A DNA stretch of 64,000 nucleotides from Micromonospora coxensis (GTDB taxonomy: Bacteria; Actinomycetota; Actinomycetes; Mycobacteriales; Micromonosporaceae): the NCBI RefSeq assembly GCF_900090295.1, contig NZ_LT607753.1, forward strand, positions 2,046,001 to 2,110,000, given 5' to 3'. A program made the position numbers and the translations under genes. Below are positions 1-10,039 of the stretch, in pieces. The notes under the pieces were generated by a model that was not told the DNA's origin, did no database searches, and worked only from the letters and a program-made list of their open reading frames with translations. How positions within the stretch are numbered: the stretch's first letter is position 1; every line of letters begins with the position of its first letter.

Positions 1-572
1 GTCTTGGCGGTCAGCGGGGAGACCACCAGCCGCTCGGCGATCTGCTCGTTGGACAGTCCCGCCGCCACCAGCGTGACCACCTCCCGCTCCCGTTCGGTGA
101 GCACCCGCAGCCGCTCGGGGCCGGCCTGCGGCTCCGGCTCCGGCTGGGCCAGGAACCGGGCGATCAGCCCACGGGTGGCCTTCGGGGACAACAGGGCGTC
201 CCCGGCCGCGACGGTACGGATGGCGTCGAGCAGCTCGGCCGGCTCCACCCCCTTGCCGAGGAAGCCGCTGGCTCCGGCGCGCAGCGCCTGGAAGACGTAC
301 TCGTCGACCTCGAAGGTGGTCAGGATGAGCACCCGTACCCCGGCCAGGTCCTCGTCGGCGGTGATCGCGGCGGTGGCGGCCAACCCGTCCATCTCGGGCA
401 TCCGCACGTCCATCAGCACCACGTCGGCGCGGGTGGCGCGGGCCAGCTCGACGGCCTCCCGCCCGGTGGCCGCCTCCCCGACGACCACCAGGTCGGCGGC
501 GGAGTCGATGAGCACCCGGAACCCGGCCCGCAGCAGTTTCTGGTCGTCGGCGAGCAGCACCCGGATCGTCAC
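1..572 (-). CDS. NarL/LuxR-family response regulator (3' part outside window)
   Basis: Cytoplasmic DNA-binding response regulator, 190 residues visible; the C-terminal end of the HTH runs off the left edge. The N-terminus reads VTIRVLLADDQKLLRAGFR, with the acidic pair of a receiver domain. The phosphoacceptor Asp lies in VVLMDVRMPEMDG and the conserved Lys in SGFLGKGV. The LuxR-type HTH begins LTEREREVVTLVAAGLSNEQ and is cut after about half the helix-turn-helix. The GTG start overlaps the stop of the upstream histidine kinase by four bases (GTGA), so the two are almost certainly co-translated partners. Targets cannot be deduced from this window. Confidence 0.93.
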   Translation of the reverse strand, partial: MTIRVLLADDQKLLRAGFRVLIDSAADLVVVGEAATGREAVELARATRADVVLMDVRMPEMDGLAATAAITADEDLAGVRVLILTTFEVDEYVFQALRAGASGFLGKGVEPAELLDAIRTVAAGDALLSPKATRGLIARFLAQPEPEPQAGPERLRVLTEREREVVTLVAAGLSNEQIAERLVVSPLTAK

Positions 573-1822
573 TCGGCCTCCTCCTCCGGGGCGGGCAGCT
601 CGGCGCGGACCAGCCAGCCCCCGCCGGGGCGCGGGCCGGCGGCGAAGGTGCCGCCGACCGTCTCGGCGCGCTCGCGCATCCCGAGCAGGCCGAGGCCGGT
701 GCCGGGTCGCACGTCGGCGGTCGTGGCGGTGCCGAGCGCGCTGCCGGATCCGGTGTCGCCGCCGGGCACGGCGCCGCCGTCCGCTCCGGCCGGCTGCGGG
801 GTGCCGTCGTCGCGTACCTCGATGGTGACGCCGTCGGGGTCGTAGCGCAGGCGGACCGCGACGGCCGCGCCCGGCGCGTGCCGGTGCGCGTTGGTCAGCG
901 ACTCCTGGATGATCCGGTACGCCGCGACGTCCACCGCCGTGGGCAGCGGCCGGGGTTGGCCGGCCACGGTCCACCGCACCGGCTGCCCGGAGCTGAACCC
1001 CTCCACCAGCGCGTCCAGCCGGTTGAGGCTCGGGGCGGGCTCGGTCGGCGCGTCGGGCTCCTCGGCGCCGCGCAGCACACCGAGCAGGGTGGCCAGCTCG
1101 TCGAGGACGGTCCGGCCGGCGGCCCGGACGTGCCCGAGCGCCTCCTCGGCCGCGTCGGGCTGCCCGCGCAGCAGATGCCCGGCCACCCCGGCCTGCACGT
1201 TGATCAGCGCGATGTGGTGGGCGACCACGTCGTGCAGCTCCCGGGCGATGCGCAGGCGCTCCTCGGCGACCCGCCGCAGCGCCTCCTCCTCCCGGGTCTG
1301 CTCGGCCCGGCGGGCCCGTTCCTCCAGCACCGCCACGTACGCCCGCCGGCTGCGCACCGCGTCGCCGAAGGCCACCGCGACGCCGAACCAGAGCAGCAGC
1401 ACCACCACGGCCGGGTCGAGCCAGGGCACGCCGAGGGTGACCACGGCCGCGACTCCGACCGCCAGCGCGCTGGCCGCGCCGGCCGCCGCGGCGGTCCGCC
1501 GGTCGGTCCGGGTGGCGACCGTGTACGCGGCGATCGCCACGACGAGCACGAAGGGCCCCCGGGCCAGGCCGGTGAGCTGCCCCAGCACCACGGCGACGGT
1601 GGTCACGGCGAGCACCGGCAACGGGTGGCGCCGACGCAGCGTCAACGCCCCGCAGCCGAGGGCGGCGAGCAGCACCCCGCCGGCGGTGAGCGGGACCCGG
1701 GGCGGCCCGCCGGGCGGGCTCAGCGGCAGCAGGCTCGCCACGAACAGCGCGACGGCGAGCACCGCGTCGGCCACCGCCGGGTGCGCCCGCGCGACCCGAC
1801 GCCACTGTGCGAGGCGTCCCAT
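569..1822 (-). CDS. NarL-type sensor histidine kinase (HisKA_3 family)
   Basis: Membrane sensor kinase of 417 residues. The N-terminal half is a cluster of about five hydrophobic segments with no large extracellular domain, as in actinobacterial kinases that sense within or at the membrane. A coiled stretch rich in Arg and Glu leads to the phosphoacceptor motif ARELHDVVAHHIALINVQAG of HisKA_3. The C-terminal ATPase carries GTGLGLLGMRERAETVGG. The ATG at 1822 (MGRLAQWRR) was chosen because the frame further upstream runs into the strong terminator of the preceding gene. It is followed by the overlapping response regulator gene. The ligand is unknown; such pairs often answer to envelope stress or antibiotics, but nothing here decides that. 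Confidence 0.9.
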   Translation of the reverse strand: MGRLAQWRRVARAHPAVADAVLAVALFVASLLPLSPPGGPPRVPLTAGGVLLAALGCGALTLRRRHPLPVLAVTTVAVVLGQLTGLARGPFVLVVAIAAYTVATRTDRRTAAAAGAASALAVGVAAVVTLGVPWLDPAVVVLLLWFGVAVAFGDAVRSRRAYVAVLEERARRAEQTREEEALRRVAEERLRIARELHDVVAHHIALINVQAGVAGHLLRGQPDAAEEALGHVRAAGRTVLDELATLLGVLRGAEEPDAPTEPAPSLNRLDALVEGFSSGQPVRWTVAGQPRPLPTAVDVAAYRIIQESLTNAHRHAPGAAVAVRLRYDPDGVTIEVRDDGTPQPAGADGGAVPGGDTGSGSALGTATTADVRPGTGLGLLGMRERAETVGGTFAAGPRPGGGWLVRAELPAPEEEAE

Positions 1823-1938
1823 GCGGCCCAACGTACGGCAGCCGCCGGGTGAGTCACCCGGCGCATCGCCGGGCCGTCCCGCACCGCTGCCGAGGAGCCG
1901 GACCGGCCGGTGGCCGCGGTGTCCCGGGCCCCGCACAG

Positions 1939-1979
1939 CCGTACCGCCCCGCCGCGGGGAGAGCGGCGGGGCGGTACGG
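1939..1979 (-). terminator. Strong hairpin, terminator of the YihY-family gene
   Basis: Two perfect 17-base arms (1939-1955 and 1963-1979, starting CCGTACCGCCCCG) separated by a 7-base loop. It lies 12 bases past the stop of the YihY-family gene and ahead of the histidine kinase start. No U-tract follows, which is usual for GC-rich actinobacterial terminators. Confidence 0.8.
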
Positions 1980-1991
1980 GAGCGGGCAGGG

Positions 1992-3086
1992 TCAGCGCTT
2001 GCCCGCGGCGTTGCGCTTCTTCTTGAGCTTGCGGTCGTCGCGCAGCTCGACGTACGGCTCCTCCTCCGGCGAGTGGCCGGCGGAGATCGCCCGACCACGC
2101 TCCAGCTCCGCGTCGAACTCGGCGCCGAGCAGGATGGCGATGTTGCTCAGCCAGAGCCAGACCAGGAAGACGATCACGCCGGCCAGGGCGCCGTAGGTCT
2201 TGTTGTAGGACCCGAAGTTGCTGACGTAGAGCGCGAACAGGCCGGAGATGACCAGCCAGATCACCACGGCCAGGATGCCGCCGGGGCTCACCCAGCGGAA
2301 GCCGCCGTGGCGGGCGTTCGGCGAGGCCCAGTAGAGGATGGCGAACATCAGGCTGACCAGGAGCAGCAGCACCGGCCACTTGGCGATGTTCCACACCGTC
2401 ACCGCGGTCGAGCCGACCCCGATCGCGCTGCCCACCTGCTCGGCGAAGCCGCCGGTGAAGACCACGATCACCGCGCAGGCCAGCAGCATCACGCCGATCA
2501 CGGCGGTCACCCCGAGCCGGATCGGCAGGGTCTTCCAGATCGGCCGGCCCTCCGGCACGTCGTAGATCGTGTTCGAGGCGCGCATGAAGGCGGCGATGTA
2601 GCCGGACGCGGACCAGAAGGCGGCGAGCAGACCGATGATCGCGGCGATGCTGGCCAGCCCGCCGGAGGCGCCCGCCTGGTCGATCGCCCCTTCGATGATC
2701 CGGCGGATGTTCTCCTCCGGGACCGCCTGGTTGACGGTGTCCTTGACGCCGGTGGTGGCCCGGTCGCCCAGCAGGCCGAGCAGGGAGATCAGCACCAGCA
2801 GGCCGGGGAAGATGGAGAGCACGCCGTAGTAGGTCAGGGCGGCGGCCCAGTCGGTCAGGCTGTCGTCCTGGAACTCCTTGAGCGTGCGCTTCAACGCCGC
2901 CTTCCAGCCCGAGCCGGGCAGATCGGTCGGGCTGTCCGGGCCGTCGTCGGGGCCGACCGGCCCGCGGTGCACGTCCCGGTCCGACCGCCCGGACCCGGCC
3001 CGCTCGTCCACCCGGGGCCGGGTGGGCAGCGTGCCCAGGTCGTCGCGGTCGCGCCCGGTGCGGGCGGATGTCTCGTCGGAGGCCAT
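1992..3086 (-). CDS. YihY/virulence factor BrkB family membrane protein
   Basis: Integral membrane protein of 364 residues in the YihY/BrkB family, whose exact function is unsettled. The first 65 residues are charged and low-complexity. The family core starts at KEFQDDSLTDWAAALTYYGV and continues with the typical SIFPGLLVLISLLGLLGD segment, then about six membrane spans, including the late LAGVIVFLVWLWLSNIAILL. The C-terminus is a basic tail (KLKKKRNAAGKR). The ATG at 3086 has a GAGGAGGGG ribosome binding site. It lies downstream of the ABC permease genes with a 65-base gap and ends at a strong terminator, so it may be the last gene of that unit or transcribed on its own. Confidence 0.9.
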   Translation of the reverse strand: MASDETSARTGRDRDDLGTLPTRPRVDERAGSGRSDRDVHRGPVGPDDGPDSPTDLPGSGWKAALKRTLKEFQDDSLTDWAAALTYYGVLSIFPGLLVLISLLGLLGDRATTGVKDTVNQAVPEENIRRIIEGAIDQAGASGGLASIAAIIGLLAAFWSASGYIAAFMRASNTIYDVPEGRPIWKTLPIRLGVTAVIGVMLLACAVIVVFTGGFAEQVGSAIGVGSTAVTVWNIAKWPVLLLLVSLMFAILYWASPNARHGGFRWVSPGGILAVVIWLVISGLFALYVSNFGSYNKTYGALAGVIVFLVWLWLSNIAILLGAEFDAELERGRAISAGHSPEEEPYVELRDDRKLKKKRNAAGKR

Positions 3087-3151
3087 GCGCCCCTCCTCGT
3101 GATCGGCGGTGTCCCCCTCGACATGCCCCGACCGGGCCGGACGTTAACCCC

Positions 3152-3961
3152 TCACTTGTAGAGCAGGCCCACCATCCGCCGGGACGCCACCGTCAGCCCG
3201 AGCGCGGTCAGCGCCAGCAGGTAGAGCACGTCGGCCAGCCACCACCAGCCGCCCCCGCCGACGCAGACGTCGCGCAGCAGGTGCACCGCGCGGTAGAGCG
3301 GGGTCACCTCGACCAGCCAGCGCAGCGCCGCAGGGTACGCCTCGGCGGGGACGAAGGTGCCGCTGAACAGGAAGAGGGTGAACTGCGCCGAGCCCATCAG
3401 GTCGAAGTCCTGCCAGCTGCGCATGAAGGTGGAGAGCGCCATGCCGGCGGAGCCGAAGGCGAAGCCGGTCAGCACCGCCGCCGGGAAGGCCAGCAGCGCC
3501 CGTCCGACGGTGGTCAGGTCCATCGCCACCATCACCGCGAGGAAGGCCGCCGAGTACGCCGAGCCGCGCACCATCGCCCAGGACAGCTCCCCCAGCGCGA
3601 TCTCGAACGGGCGCACCGGGGTGGCGATGATCCCGTCGTAGAGCTTCTGGTACTTGAACTTGCCGAAGAAGTTGAAGGTGGTCTCGGCCAGCGCACCGGT
3701 CATCGCGGACGCGGCGAGCATGGCCGGGGCGACGAACACGGCGTACTCCACCACCCGGCCGTCGGGCAGGGTGAAGCCGTCGATCAGCCGGCCCACCCCG
3801 ACGCCGATCGAGAGCAGGTAGAGCACCGGCTCGACGAAGCCGGAGATGAGCAGCAGCCAGTAGACCGACTTGAGCGCGGCCACGTTGCGCTCCACCATCG
3901 AGGCGGATCGGCGGACCGTGCCGGAGGTGTCGAGCAACCGGGGCAGGACGAGAGTGACCAT
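3152..3961 (-). CDS. ABC-2 type transporter permease (second permease)
   Basis: Six-span ABC-2 permease of 269 residues, related to the DrrB/NodJ type that pairs with DrrA-like ATPases for efflux. The sequence contains the family pattern FFGKFKYQKLYDGIIATPV, in which a cytoplasmic loop precedes the membrane core, and FLFSGTFVPAEAYPAALRWL near the end. Its ATG lies 9 bases after the stop of the other permease, with the GGAG ribosome site overlapping that stop, so translation is coupled. The two permeases are diverged paralogues and probably form a heterodimer driven by the ATPase at 5458-6390. The substrate is unknown; drug or lipid export is the usual role of the family. Confidence 0.9.
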   Translation of the reverse strand: MVTLVLPRLLDTSGTVRRSASMVERNVAALKSVYWLLLISGFVEPVLYLLSIGVGVGRLIDGFTLPDGRVVEYAVFVAPAMLAASAMTGALAETTFNFFGKFKYQKLYDGIIATPVRPFEIALGELSWAMVRGSAYSAAFLAVMVAMDLTTVGRALLAFPAAVLTGFAFGSAGMALSTFMRSWQDFDLMGSAQFTLFLFSGTFVPAEAYPAALRWLVEVTPLYRAVHLLRDVCVGGGGWWWLADVLYLLALTALGLTVASRRMVGLLYK

Positions 3962-3970
3962 GTGCGGCTC

Positions 3971-4756
3971 CTAGACCACGAGCCGGCGGCGGAAGAGGCG
4001 CACCGCCAGCACCCAGCCGACCGCCGCCCAGGCGGCGAGGTAGAGCAGGTGGCCGACGGCGGAGGACTGCGGGGGCACGCCCAGCGTCGCCGCCCGGCAC
4101 AGGTCCACCGCGTGCCAGAGCGGCGTCGCGTACGCCAGCGGGCGCAGCGCGGCGGGCAGCGACTCGACCGGGAAGAAGACCCCCGCGAAGAGCGTCATCG
4201 GGATGACCGCGAAGCGGAACAGCATGGCCAGCCAACTGTCGCTGGACACGGCGGCGGCGTACGCGAAGGTGGGCGCGGCCACCGCCAGGCAGAGCAGCGC
4301 CACCACCGGCAGGGCGAGCACCGCCCACGGTGAGGCCAGCGCCCCGAACAGCGCTGTCACCAGTAGGAACGCGACGCTGGCGGTGAGCACCCGGAACAGC
4401 ACGAAGCCCAGGTGGCCGGCGAGGATGTCGCCGACGCGCAGCGGCGCCGAGCCCTGCGCGAAGTACGTCCGGGTCCACTGGAAGTTGCTGAACACCGGCC
4501 AGGTGGACTCGCCGATGGCCACCTGCACGGCGGTGGAGGCGAGCAGCCCCGGCACGATCCAGTCGAGGTAGGGCACCCCGTCGACGCCCCGGTCGACGTA
4601 CGCGCCGACGCCGACGCCGAAGCCGACCACGGTGAGCGTCGGCAGCAGGAAGGACGAGAAGATCCCGGCCCGCCAGGTGCGGCGGTAGCCGGTCAGGTAG
4701 TGGGCGAGCACGGCCAGCGCGGGCACCGCCGGCCGCGACCGCTGCGCCACGCTCAC
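3971..4756 (-). CDS. ABC-2 type transporter permease (first permease)
   Basis: ABC-2 permease of 261 residues, paralogous to the following gene: it has the same start (LPTLTVVGFGVGVGAYVD), cytoplasmic loop (FSNFQWTRTYFAQGSAPLRV) and late segment (TLFAGVFFPVESLPAALRPL). I chose the GTG at 4756, which has GGAGG five bases upstream; a second GTG at 4750 also fits. The open frame extends upstream to 4885, but that part is low-complexity and lacks a better ribosome site. The DrrA-like ATPase and a small membrane protein precede it. Probable heterodimer partner of the 3152-3961 permease. Confidence 0.88.
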   Translation of the reverse strand: MSVAQRSRPAVPALAVLAHYLTGYRRTWRAGIFSSFLLPTLTVVGFGVGVGAYVDRGVDGVPYLDWIVPGLLASTAVQVAIGESTWPVFSNFQWTRTYFAQGSAPLRVGDILAGHLGFVLFRVLTASVAFLLVTALFGALASPWAVLALPVVALLCLAVAAPTFAYAAAVSSDSWLAMLFRFAVIPMTLFAGVFFPVESLPAALRPLAYATPLWHAVDLCRAATLGVPPQSSAVGHLLYLAAWAAVGWVLAVRLFRRRLVV

Positions 4757-4859
4757 CTCGACCTCCGCCCCGCCGCCGTCACCACCCGGCCTTCCTACCC
4801 CGGGGGTACGACAGGCCCGACCCACCCTACGGTCGCCCGCGCCGGGGTGTCGCGCGGAT

Positions 4860-5402
4860 TCACCGGTCCCCGGCGCGCACGACACGCAGCAGCGCGAGCA
4901 GCGCGTACCCCCAGAGCACCAGCCCCGCGCCGGTGCCGACGACCAGCCCCGCCGAGGTCGACGAGACGAGCGCGACCACCAGCCCGGCCAGCGCCACCAG
5001 GCACATCGCCACCGCGAGCGGCACCAGCATGCGGTCGCGCAGCACCGGGGCGAGCGGCACGAAGTGCACGCCGACCACCGCGCAGATCAGCACCGGGACG
5101 TACTCGCCCCACCCGGCGGCGGAGAGCAGCGCCGCGCCGAGCGCCGCGGCGGCGAACTCGGCGGCGACGATGATCCCGTACCTCCGGTCGGCGCGACGGT
5201 CCCGGGGCAGGGCCGCCGCCGCGCGGCCGGCCCGCAGCACGACGGCCGCGCCGCCCAGGGCGGTCAGCAGCGCCGCGCCGCTGGCGACCACGAGCAAAGT
5301 CCGCAGCGGCTGCCCGGCCGCCGGCACGCTGAACCAGATCGTCGCGAAGACACCCAGAATGAGCGCCGTCAGACCCGCCTGACGCCGCGATCGCACATCC
5401 AC
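4860..5402 (-). CDS. Hypothetical membrane protein within the ABC transporter unit
   Basis: 180 residues, almost all hydrophobic, with about six predicted membrane spans arranged as three hairpins (for example LTALILGVFATIWFSV and LVVGTGAGLVLWGYALLALL) and short basic loops such as LPRDRRADRRYG. I do not recognise the family. It lies 55 bases after the ATPase and about 100 bases before the first permease on the same strand, so co-transcription is likely. It is not a permease of the ABC-2 fold by motif. It could be an accessory subunit or simply a passenger gene. Confidence 0.7.
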   Translation of the reverse strand: MDVRSRRQAGLTALILGVFATIWFSVPAAGQPLRTLLVVASGAALLTALGGAAVVLRAGRAAAALPRDRRADRRYGIIVAAEFAAAALGAALLSAAGWGEYVPVLICAVVGVHFVPLAPVLRDRMLVPLAVAMCLVALAGLVVALVSSTSAGLVVGTGAGLVLWGYALLALLRVVRAGDR

Positions 5403-5457
5403 AGTCGACCCCTCCCCCGTTCCGGCCGCCGATGCTACGCGTACCGGCCGGACCTGC

Positions 5458-6390
<933 letters not shown>

Positions 6391-6720
6391 CGGCCGACCG
6401 TACCGGGGGCCTACGACAACCACGAGGCATTTCGACATCCGCGACAAGGGGCACGGGGGCCGACACGGACGGTAGCTACAGCTACCGAGCGTGACCGCTG
6501 TAATGCAATTGAGACGCTGCGCCCTCAAGGGGACGCCCCCGCCTCACCGCAGGGCAAAGAACACCAAAGTGGACAGATCCTTTTCGGTCTGCGCGCCCCG
6601 TCCCCCTATTGTCAACCATTACCGCCCACTCGCTTGCTGAAACCCTCCTTAATTGTGCTCTCTCAGAGTAATTGACAAGCCCTTCCCATTACCGACCGCA
6701 ATGACTTTCGGCAATGTTCC
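6391..6720. other. Divergent intergenic region between exporter ATPase and TRAP operon
   Basis: 330 bases without a supported gene between two divergent operons. The right half (about 6600-6720) is markedly richer in A and T than its surroundings, as expected of a promoter zone. It contains a TTGACA at 6672-6677, without a convincing -10 at 17 bases, and the 9-base direct repeat CCATTACCG at 6616-6624 and 6686-6694. The left half contains the palindrome at 6470-6487. Confidence 0.6.
6470..6487. promoter_or_regulatory. Perfect 8-base inverted repeat, operator-like
   Basis: CGGTAGCT, two bases, AGCTACCG: a perfect palindrome 80 bases upstream of the ABC ATPase start in the divergent promoter region. 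The size and symmetry fit a dimeric repressor site (TetR- or GntR-like), but no regulator gene adjoins it, so the assignment is only structural. Confidence 0.4.
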
Positions 6721-8958
6721 ATGGTGTACGCCATTCGCGTATCGTCCCCCCTCGTGTCATCCGTACGTTCCTCCGACGGTCCCGACCCGCAGTCGCCGCA
6801 CCCCGGCCCCGGCGGTACGGGCGCCACGGTGGACGACGCCCCGGTGCCACTGCCCGCCGAGGACGCGCCGCGCGATCCGGCCCGTCCGGCCACTCCGGAT
6901 CCGCGGGAACTCGCCGCGCAATTCGAGGACGAGAAACCGGGCCGCACCATCACCGGACCGATCGGACTGCTGCTCACCGGCGCCACCGTGGCGGTCGCGC
7001 TGCTCGCGCTCGTGCAGGTCTTCGCCCCGCTCTCGCAGGGCAGCAAGTACTACCTGATCATTTTCCTGGCCGGCGTGCTGCCCATGGTGTTCCTGGCGTA
7101 CCCGGCGGACCTGCCGCTGCCGTGGCGGCGTACGCCGACCGGCGAGCGGCGGCCCGGCGCGGACCGGACCCGCCCCACCGGCCCGGACTGGGTGCTGGCC
7201 GGCGCGGCACTGGTCAGCTGCCTCTACCCGGTGCTGCCGGTCACGATCGGGGGCGCCGGTGGCGGGTACGACGCCTTCCTGGACCGGCAGGGCCTGCTCA
7301 CGCCACTCGACGTCGCGATGGGCACCGTGCTGCTGCTCCTGCTGCTGGAGGCGTGCCGGCGCACCACCGGCTGGATCCTGCCGGCGGTCTGCCTGCTCTT
7401 CCTCGGCTACGGCTACTACGGCGGGCTGCTGCCGCAGTCCCTGCCGGTGGCCCACGCCGGGCTCGACTTCGGCCAACTGGTCGACGCCTTCTACAACTCC
7501 GACAGCGGCTTCTACGGCACCCCGCTCGACGTCGCGGCCTCGTACATCGTGCTGTTCACCATCTACGGCGCGGTGCTCGACCTCTCCGGCGCGGGCCGGT
7601 TCTTCGTGGAACTCTCCGCCGCCGCCTTCCGCCGCTCCCGCACCGCCGCCGGGCGCACCGCCGTCGCCTCCGGCTTCCTGCTCGGCACCGTCTCCGGCTC
7701 GGGCGCCGCGACGACGGTCAGCATCGGCGCGGTCACCTGGCCGGTCCTGCGCAAGGCCGGCTACCCGGCCGAACGCGCCGGCGGGATGCTCGCCGCCGCC
7801 GGCGTCGGGGCGATCCTCTCCCCACCCACCCTCGGCGCGGCCGCCTTCATCATCGCCGAGTACCTGGGCGTGTCGTACCTGCAGGTGCTCGGCTGGGCGA
7901 CCGTCCCGACGGTCCTCTACTACCTCGGCATCCTGCTCTCGGTGGAGATCGACGCCCGACGCTCCGGGGTCCGGCCGGTGGTCATCGACACCACCTCCCC
8001 GTGGCGGCTGCTCGGCCGATTCGGCTACCACTTCCTCTCCCTGCTGGTGATCACCGGGCTGCTCGCCCTCGGCCTCTCCGCGACGAAGGCCGTCGTCGGC
8101 GCCACCGTCCTCGCCGCCGCGCTCTCCTTCCTGGACCGCCGGCACCGGCTCACCCCGGCCCGGCTGGTCCAGGCGCTCAGCTCCGGGGTACGCGGGGTGC
8201 TGGCGGTCAGCGCGGTCTGCGCCGCCGCCGGCATCATCACCGCGACCACCACCAAGACCGGCCTCGGCCCGCAGGCGGCGGCGCTGCTGATCAGCGGGGC
8301 GCAGGCGGTCAGCTCCGACCCGGCCGTGGTGCTGGCGCTGACCGCGCTGCTCGCCGCCGTCGCGCTCACCCTGCTCGGGCTGGCCGTGCCGGTCACCGCC
8401 TCCTTCGTCATCGGCTGGGTGATCATCGGCCCGGCCCTGCTCGACCTCGGCGTCGCCGCGCCCGCCGCGGCCATGTTCGTCTTCTACTTCGCGGTGCTGT
8501 CCGAGGTCTCCCCGCCGACCGCGCTCGCCGCGGTGGCCGCCGCCGCGGTCACCGGCGGCCGGCTGGTGCCGACCATGTGGCAGACCCTGCGGTACGCCCT
8601 GCCGGCCTACCTCATCCCGCTCGCCTTCGTGATCACCCCGACCGGGCTCGGGCTGCTCGGCATCGGCGGCCCGCAACGGATCGCGGTGGCCGGCGTGGTC
8701 ACCGCGATCGGCGTGGCCGTGCTGGCCGTGGCGGCGGGCGGCTGGCTGCCCGGCGTCGGCCCGGTCGGCACACCGGAGCGGCTCGTCGGCGCGCTCGCCG
8801 GGCTGACGCTGCTCTGGCTCGAACCCGTACCCGTCACGGTCGGCGCGGTCCTGGCCGCCCTGATGGTGGGGGGTGCGCTCGTACGACGCGGCGCCGCCGG
8901 CCGGACCGGCGCGCCGCGGGCAGTTCCATCCGGACACCCTGGGGAGGACATTCAGTGA
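6721..8958 (+). CDS. TRAP transporter permease, fused small and large subunits (4TM/12TM)
   Basis: Inner-membrane secondary transporter of up to 745 residues, joining the DctQ-like (about four spans) and DctM-like (about twelve spans) subunits. This architecture typically works with TAXI-type binding proteins. After a 70-residue hydrophilic N-terminus, spans begin at ITGPIGLLLTGATVAVALLA. The DctM part has the hallmark SGFLLGTVSGSGAATTVSIG and ILSPPTLGAAAFIIAEYLGV. The last bases overlap the GTG of the TAXI gene (GTGA at 8955-8958). The start is uncertain: the ATG at 6721 has no clear ribosome site and GTG at 6754 is possible. The substrate is not deducible; TAXI-TRAP systems generally import carboxylated solutes. 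Confidence 0.92.
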   Translation: MVYAIRVSSPLVSSVRSSDGPDPQSPHPGPGGTGATVDDAPVPLPAEDAPRDPARPATPDPRELAAQFEDEKPGRTITGPIGLLLTGATVAVALLALVQVFAPLSQGSKYYLIIFLAGVLPMVFLAYPADLPLPWRRTPTGERRPGADRTRPTGPDWVLAGAALVSCLYPVLPVTIGGAGGGYDAFLDRQGLLTPLDVAMGTVLLLLLLEACRRTTGWILPAVCLLFLGYGYYGGLLPQSLPVAHAGLDFGQLVDAFYNSDSGFYGTPLDVAASYIVLFTIYGAVLDLSGAGRFFVELSAAAFRRSRTAAGRTAVASGFLLGTVSGSGAATTVSIGAVTWPVLRKAGYPAERAGGMLAAAGVGAILSPPTLGAAAFIIAEYLGVSYLQVLGWATVPTVLYYLGILLSVEIDARRSGVRPVVIDTTSPWRLLGRFGYHFLSLLVITGLLALGLSATKAVVGATVLAAALSFLDRRHRLTPARLVQALSSGVRGVLAVSAVCAAAGIITATTTKTGLGPQAAALLISGAQAVSSDPAVVLALTALLAAVALTLLGLAVPVTASFVIGWVIIGPALLDLGVAAPAAAMFVFYFAVLSEVSPPTALAAVAAAAVTGGRLVPTMWQTLRYALPAYLIPLAFVITPTGLGLLGIGGPQRIAVAGVVTAIGVAVLAVAAGGWLPGVGPVGTPERLVGALAGLTLLWLEPVPVTVGAVLAALMVGGALVRRGAAGRTGAPRAVPSGHPGEDIQ

Positions 8959-9974
8959 GACGGATCAACGTGCGGATCGCCGCCGGAGTGGGGGCGCTCG
9001 CCCTCGTCGCGGCGGGAGCCGCCGGTTGCGGGGGCCGTCAGGACGGCGCGGCGAAGGACGACGCGGCCAGCGAGGTCACCTGCAAGGTCACCGAGAACAC
9101 CCGGGTCGGCATCGCCACCGGCAACGCCACCGGCGTCTACTACGTGGTCGGCAACGCCCTCGCCGGACAGCTCGCGGCCAGCACCGACGGCAAGCTCACC
9201 GGCACCGCCGCCGAGACCGGCGCCTCCGTGCAGAACATCGAACAGCTCGTCGCCGGCCAGTACGACGTCGCCTTCTCCCTCTTCGACACCGCCGTCAACG
9301 CGGTGCAGGGCAAGGGCAGCTTCACCGCGCCGCAACCGGTCGAGGCGCTGGCCCGGATCTACGACAACTACACGCAGGTGGTCGTCCGGGCCGACTCCGG
9401 CATCAACTCGGTCGCCGACATGAAGGGCAAGAAGATCTCCACCGGCTCCCCGAAGTCCGGCACCGAGGTCATCGCCAACCGCCTGCTCACCGCCGCCGGC
9501 CTGGACCCGGAGAAGGACATCCAGGCGCAGCGCCTCGACCTGACCAAGACCGTCGAAGGGGTCAAGGACGGCAGCGTCGACGGGTTCTTCTGGTCCGGTG
9601 GCGTACCCACCGGCGGCGTGACCGACCTCTTCACCACCGCCGGCGACAAGGTGAAGTTCATCGACATCACCCCGCTGCTGCCGAAGATGACCGAACTCAA
9701 CCCGGCGTACCAGGCCGGCACCATCAAGGCGGACATCTACAAGACGGCGGCGGACACCCCGACCATCGTGGTGCCGAACGTGCTGCTGGTCCGCAAGAAC
9801 CTCGACGCCGACGTCGCCTGCGCGATCACCCGCACGGTCTTCGAGAAGAAGGACGCCCTGGCCCAGGCCAACCCGGCGGCCAAGGGCATCGACCTGAACA
9901 ACGCCCGCAAGACCGACCCCGTCCCGATGCACCGCGGCGCGGCCAAGGCCCTGCAGGACCTCGGCGCGAGCTGA
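8955..9974 (+). CDS. TAXI family TRAP transporter solute-binding lipoprotein (transporter-linked copy)
   Basis: Extracytoplasmic substrate-binding protein, 339 residues. The lipobox LVAAGAAGC places the lipidated Cys at residue 25. The mature protein begins with a TAXI-type pattern, VGIATGNATGVYYVVGNALA, then TAAETGASVQNIEQL, QYDVAFSLFDTAV and KISTGSPKSGTEVIANRLL. The GTG start overlaps the permease stop by four bases and has GGAGG eight bases upstream, so it is translationally coupled to the permease and is the obvious delivery protein for it. A second TAXI gene (12858-13823) in the same operon is clearly homologous along its full length. Confidence 0.95.
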   Translation: MRRINVRIAAGVGALALVAAGAAGCGGRQDGAAKDDAASEVTCKVTENTRVGIATGNATGVYYVVGNALAGQLAASTDGKLTGTAAETGASVQNIEQLVAGQYDVAFSLFDTAVNAVQGKGSFTAPQPVEALARIYDNYTQVVVRADSGINSVADMKGKKISTGSPKSGTEVIANRLLTAAGLDPEKDIQAQRLDLTKTVEGVKDGSVDGFFWSGGVPTGGVTDLFTTAGDKVKFIDITPLLPKMTELNPAYQAGTIKADIYKTAADTPTIVVPNVLLVRKNLDADVACAITRTVFEKKDALAQANPAAKGIDLNNARKTDPVPMHRGAAKALQDLGAS

Positions 9975-10039
9975 CCCACGGCGCCGGGTCCGGGCCCACC
10001 GCCCGGACCCGGCGCCCCCGACCACCACCGGGAGACCCC

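Noticed and set aside
61..572. Antibiotic-sensing role for the two-component pair
   Set aside because: It lies near an exporter, but on the evidence here it is a separate unit with a strong terminator between, so the link is not supported.
891..3161. Long plus-strand open frame (756 codons)
   Set aside because: It lies antisense to the sensor kinase and YihY genes, has the Arg/Gly/Pro composition of a shadow frame in G/C-rich DNA and shows no domain.
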